From Desulfovibrio sp. (GTDB lineage: Bacteria > Desulfobacterota > Desulfovibrionia > Desulfovibrionales > Desulfovibrionaceae): a stretch of 8,930 nucleotides of DNA. The DNA lies in NCBI GenBank assembly GCA_020217165.1, contig JAIWOE010000152.1, positions 1-8,930 on the forward strand. The letters are read 5' to 3'. Positions 5,549-8,930 of this stretch are shown here, one piece after another. Made by a program: the position numbers and the translations under genes. A model generated the notes under the pieces. It saw only the letters and a list, made by a program, of their open reading frames with translations, was not told where the DNA came from and searched no databases. The stretch's first letter is position 1. The number at the start of each line of letters is the position of its first letter.

Positions 5549-7146
5549 TCTCCCCCGTGCTGGCCAGGGCCCTGGAGGCCATGGGCCATGAGGTGACGGT
5601 GTTCTGGCCCACGGATACCGCCGTCTTTGACCTGCCTACCGCCCTGGAAGCGCGGCGCTTCGTGCCGGACCTCGTCTTCCATGAAGAATTCCTTGGCCCG
5701 CGGGTGCTGCTGACCGGTCTGGAACAGTTGGACTGTCCCAAGGTGTTCTGGTCCCTGGACACGCACCTCAACTCCCACTGGCACCGCTGGTATGCCTGCT
5801 GTTTTGACGGCGTGGTCACGCCCCACATGCATTTGTGGTCGCAGTTCCCCTGGCCGCGACCGCCCCTGGGCCGGCTGGCCTTTCCCGGCGTGGCCCGTCC
5901 CTGGATCCCGCACCCCGGGCGCCGTCACGAGGTGAGCTTTGTGGGTCGCATCACCCCGGAGCGCCCCCGCCGGACCTGGCTGGCGGAGTTCCTCACGGCG
6001 CGCTGCAATGCCCGCATCGAGCAGGACCTGCCCTTCCAGGCCATGCTGGATCTCTATGCCGACACCCGGCTGGCTCCCAACGAGGCCATCCAGGCCGAAG
6101 TGAACTTCCGCGTCACCGAGGCCGCCAGCTGCGGCTGTCTGGTGCTCAGCCAGAACATCGGGCCGGATCAGGACGCCCTCTTCGAACCGGGCAAGGAAGT
6201 GGTGGTCTACGAACACGTGCTGGAACTGCAGGCCCTGCTGGCCCAGTTCCGCCGCTTTCCCCGTCCGGCGGAAGCCATTGCCCGGGCCGGTTGGGAGCGG
6301 GTACAGGCCAGCCATCTGCCGGCGCATCGGGCCGCGGAGCTCCTGCGCTTTGCGGAAACCCTGCCGGCCACCGCCGCCCCGGTCATGGACCGCCGCCTGG
6401 CCTGGCTCTTGGCCCGCTGGGAGCTGGTGCGCAACCGTCGCCAGGCCGGCAGCCTGCAGGAGCTGGCCGCCTCCCTGGCTGACTACGGCCAGCACCCCGA
6501 CGCCCTGACGGCCCTGCTGGAAACCCAGCACCTGCTCAAACGCCCCCAGGAGGCCCTGCGCCTGGCCGTGGACATCATCAGGCACCCCGACCTGTCCCGC
6601 CATGTGCCCCTGGCGGCAGCCTGTTCCGTGCTGGGATTGTATCAGAACCAGTTCGAATTCGCCCGGCAGTGCCTGCTGCTGCAGGGGGAACCCCGGCGGC
6701 CGGAAACTCCCCTGGCCCTGCTGCATGGCTGGGCGGCGCAGCTTTCCCGCCTGGGGCACACCGCCTTTCCCGGCCGGCTGTTCCAGCCCCGACTGCACCT
6801 GCCGGCCTGCGCGGCGGATTGTCTATTCCTGGCCATGGAGCTGGCCCCCCATGACGTGGAGACCTCCCGCCGCCTGGAGTCCCTGCTGGCGGCCTGCGGC
6901 GGCTGGGAGCACATCCGCCTGGGGCTGCTTTCGGATATTTCCCTGCGCCGCCGGGAGGACTGGCGCACCGGCCTGGCCCTGGCCCTGGCCAACCTGCGGG
7001 CCTTTCGCCTCAAAGAAGGCCTGGAGGAGGCACTCCTGGCCTTGCATTCCGCACGCAGCCAGGGCAAGGAAGGACAGTTCGCACGACGCCTGGAAGCCCT
7101 CGACCCCGGGGGCATCATTGCCAAGACCCTGGCCTCCATCCCCTGA
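5533..7146 (+). CDS. CgeB-like GT-B glycosyltransferase with long helical C-terminal region
   Basis: A 537-residue protein. Residues 1 to about 280 have a GT-B, CgeB-type layout: an N-terminal beta strand and helix ('MRICLISP...GHEVTVFWP'), 'PKVFWSLDTHLNSHWH', 'VSFVGRITPERPRRTW', and the nucleotide-sugar-binding signature N-x-R-x-x-E-A-x-x-C-G at 191-201, followed by 'LFEPGKEVVVYE' (216-227). Residues from about 285 to 537 are rich in Ala, Leu and Arg and look like stacked helix pairs similar to TPRs ('HPDALTALLETQHLLKRPQEALRLAVDII'), perhaps for partner binding. Donor and acceptor sugars cannot be told; no membrane segment is visible. The ATG at 5533 is the first possible start after the in-frame stop at 5461 and has no ribosome site. 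The gene lies 69 bases after the transglutaminase gene and 11 bases before recN, so it may belong to one transcript. Confidence 0.8.
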   Translation: MRICLISPVLARALEAMGHEVTVFWPTDTAVFDLPTALEARRFVPDLVFHEEFLGPRVLLTGLEQLDCPKVFWSLDTHLNSHWHRWYACCFDGVVTPHMHLWSQFPWPRPPLGRLAFPGVARPWIPHPGRRHEVSFVGRITPERPRRTWLAEFLTARCNARIEQDLPFQAMLDLYADTRLAPNEAIQAEVNFRVTEAASCGCLVLSQNIGPDQDALFEPGKEVVVYEHVLELQALLAQFRRFPRPAEAIARAGWERVQASHLPAHRAAELLRFAETLPATAAPVMDRRLAWLLARWELVRNRRQAGSLQELAASLADYGQHPDALTALLETQHLLKRPQEALRLAVDIIRHPDLSRHVPLAAACSVLGLYQNQFEFARQCLLLQGEPRRPETPLALLHGWAAQLSRLGHTAFPGRLFQPRLHLPACAADCLFLAMELAPHDVETSRRLESLLAACGGWEHIRLGLLSDISLRRREDWRTGLALALANLRAFRLKEGLEEALLALHSARSQGKEGQFARRLEALDPGGIIAKTLASIP

Positions 7147-7157
7147 GCGTATTCATC

Positions 7158-8834
7158 ATGTTGGAATATCTCCGCATTCAAAACCTTGCCCTCATTGAGG
7201 ACCTGGCCCTGGAGCTGGCACCGGGCTTCAACGTCCTCACCGGCGAAACCGGCGCGGGCAAGAGCTTCATTCTCAAGGCCCTGGGGTTTCTCACCGGGGA
7301 AAAACTCGCCGCCGACCTCGTCCGCCCCGGGGAGGACAAGGCCGTGGTGGAGGCGCTGTTTCTGCTGCCCGACGCCGAACACGGCGAGCGGGAGGTGGTG
7401 CTCCACCGCGAACTGGCCGCGGAATCCGGCCGTAGCCGCCTGCGCATCAACGATGTGCTCTCCTCCCAGGATGCCATCAAGGCCCTGCGCCCCTCCCTGG
7501 TGGCCGTCACCAGCCAGCACGGGCAGCAGCAGTTGCTCTCCCCGGCCTATCAGGCCCGGCTGCTGGATGAATTCCTGCGCCGGCAGCATCTCGTTCCCGA
7601 AGAAGACTGGGCCGCCGCCGAAGCCGGCAAGCGCCGCCTGCGGGAGCTGGCCGCCACACGCCAGGAGCTGGAGACCCGCAGCCGGGACCTGGCCGCCCGG
7701 CGCGAACTGCTGGAGCACCAGAAAACCGTCATCGACAAGGTGGCCCCCGAGGCCGGCGAGGAAGAGGCCCTGCAGGAAAAGCGTGAGGCCGCCCGCAATG
7801 CCAAGACCCTGCGCGAGGCGGTGGATGGCTCCCTAGCCCTGCTGCTGGGGGAACAGACCGGAGTCATTGAGGGGGTGGATCAGCTCACCCGGCGCCTGGC
7901 GCACCTGGCCGACGTGCACGAGGCCTATGCCGATGACGTGACCTGGCTGGAGGAGACGTCCATCCGCCTGCGCGATCTTGCCTCCCGCCTGCGCCGGGAA
8001 CGGGCCGGCGGTCCCTCCCCCCGCGAGCTGGAAGCCGTGGAATCCCGCCTCTACGCCCTGGCCCAGCTCAAGCGCCAGCTCAAGCGCAGCATGCCGGAAA
8101 TCCTGGCCCTGCAGTCGGAAATTGAGGAAAGCATTTCCTTTCTGGACATCTGCGGCCTGGAGTTGGCCAGCCTGGCTCGCGAGGAGGCCGAGGCCGCCCG
8201 GGACCTGGCCCAGGTGCTGGACCGCCTCAACGCTGCCCGCCGCGAAGCCGCCACCCGTTTTTCCGCCGTGCTGGAAGCAGAATTGCGTGGCCTGGGATTT
8301 TCTCAGGAGGTGCGGGTGGGCTGCGAGTTCGAACGCCAGCTGCTCTTTCCGGACCGCGCCGCCGAACCACCCTTCGACTCCCTGGGGGAGGATCGCGCCC
8401 GACTGCTCTGGCGGCCCAACCCCGGCCAGCCGGCTCAGCCCCTGGACCGCATCGCCTCCGGCGGGGAGCTCTCGCGGTTTCTGCTGGCCCTGGTGCGCTC
8501 CAGCGCCGCCCGGGACGACGCCGAGCAACCCACGCTGTTGTTTGATGAAATTGACACCGGCGTGGGCGGCATCACCCTCAATCACGTGGCCGCGCGGCTC
8601 AAGGAACTGGCCGGCCGGCGGCAAATCCTCGTGGTGACCCACTGGCCCCAGCTGGCCGCCCTGGCCGACCGACATTTTTACGTGGAAAAACTCGTCATCG
8701 ACGGCAACACCACCACCCGCTGCCGCCGCCTGGAAGGCGAGGCCGTGTTCGCAGAACTCACGCGCATGGCCGGCGGCGGCGCCCAGGGCGAGGCCCTGGC
8801 CCGGGAGCTGCTGGGCGGCCCGAACAACGCGTGA
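7158..8834 (+). CDS. recN: DNA repair protein RecN
   Basis: A 558-residue SMC-like ATPase of the usual RecN length. RecN acts in the cytoplasm at double-strand breaks, helping to hold or bring together DNA ends for RecA-dependent repair. Seen: N-terminal 'MLEYLRIQNLALIEDL', Walker A 'GETGAGKS' (29-36), a Q-rich 'SQHGQQQLLSPAYQ' near 115-128, a long coiled-coil middle (about 150-375, rich in Arg, Glu, Leu and Ala), the ABC signature 'ASGGELSR' (Ser434), Walker B 'TLLFDEIDTGVGG' (Asp463, Glu464), and the H-loop 'VTHWPQLAALAD' (His495). Nothing catalytic is missing. The ATG at 7158 matches the family start but has no clear ribosome site; the gene lies 11 bases after the glycosyltransferase stop, so coupled translation is likely. 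No LexA-type box or separate promoter is visible in that gap. Confidence 0.97.
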   Translation: MLEYLRIQNLALIEDLALELAPGFNVLTGETGAGKSFILKALGFLTGEKLAADLVRPGEDKAVVEALFLLPDAEHGEREVVLHRELAAESGRSRLRINDVLSSQDAIKALRPSLVAVTSQHGQQQLLSPAYQARLLDEFLRRQHLVPEEDWAAAEAGKRRLRELAATRQELETRSRDLAARRELLEHQKTVIDKVAPEAGEEEALQEKREAARNAKTLREAVDGSLALLLGEQTGVIEGVDQLTRRLAHLADVHEAYADDVTWLEETSIRLRDLASRLRRERAGGPSPRELEAVESRLYALAQLKRQLKRSMPEILALQSEIEESISFLDICGLELASLAREEAEAARDLAQVLDRLNAARREAATRFSAVLEAELRGLGFSQEVRVGCEFERQLLFPDRAAEPPFDSLGEDRARLLWRPNPGQPAQPLDRIASGGELSRFLLALVRSSAARDDAEQPTLLFDEIDTGVGGITLNHVAARLKELAGRRQILVVTHWPQLAALADRHFYVEKLVIDGNTTTRCRRLEGEAVFAELTRMAGGGAQGEALARELLGGPNNA

Positions 8835-8840
8835 TCTGAC

Positions 8841-8875
8841 GCGGGGGGCCTCTTTCCCAAAAAGGATTCCCCCGC
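8841..8875 (+). terminator. Hairpin after recN, possible terminator without U-tract
   Basis: GCGGGGG (8841-8847) pairs fully with CCCCCGC (8869-8875). Inside, CCT-C-TTT (8849-8855) pairs with AAA-A-AGG (8859-8865) around a CCC loop with one mismatch. The stem begins seven bases after the recN stop, where a terminator is expected, but no T-run follows on either strand. The remaining bases to 8930 show no gene start I can support. Confidence 0.4.
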
Positions 8876-8930
8876 GCCAGGTGTTCCCGTCCAACAACAG
8901 GCTCTATGTCAGGGTGCGCTCATCAATGAC

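Noticed and set aside
5488..6798. A 436-residue minus-strand open frame opposite the glycosyltransferase
   Set aside because: Long antisense frames are expected in GC-rich genes; its composition (Gly, Gln, His rich) is that of a shadow and the plus-strand gene has recognisable motifs.

Overview
The window is GC-rich (roughly two-thirds G+C by eye), densely packed bacterial chromosome with short intergenic gaps and several 1-4 bp gene overlaps. Protein styles (a CgeB-like glycosyltransferase next to recN, and a fused circularly permuted ATP-grasp/alpha-E protein with a transglutaminase) suggest a high-GC Proteobacterium or Desulfobacterota, perhaps Desulfovibrionales. That placement is an inference from protein resemblance only. 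I see no rRNA, tRNA, insertion sequence, CRISPR array or phage gene.

Layout. (1) Positions 1-668, plus strand: the 3' part of a DUF429 gene whose start lies outside the window. It converges almost stop-to-stop on (2) a two-gene minus-strand operon: a MarR-family regulator (2357-1818) translationally coupled through ATGA to an MFS efflux-type transporter (1821-670). (3) A 122-bp divergent control region (2358-2479) carries a perfect 14-bp palindrome at its centre, a good candidate MarR operator. (4) A plus-strand run follows: a circularly permuted ATP-grasp/alpha-E fusion (2480-4582), a bacterial transglutaminase-like cysteine protease (4579-5463, GTGA overlap), a CgeB-like glycosyltransferase with a long helical C-terminus (5533-7146), and recN (7158-8834). 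A hairpin lies just past recN.

How the genes fit together. ATP-grasp type 2, alpha-E and transglutaminase proteins form a conserved bacterial gene set that comparative genomics has predicted to make or process a peptide; its product is unknown and an Anbu proteasome-like peptidase is often nearby. No Anbu gene is in this window. The main oddity is that the ATP-grasp part of the fusion stops after the family motif around 'GVLENPAL' and passes directly into the alpha-E domain, in frame. The C-terminal half of the ATP-grasp module, which carries the conserved nucleotide-binding lysine segment, is absent. The palindrome between marR and this gene suggests that one regulator may control both the transporter and the peptide-type cluster.
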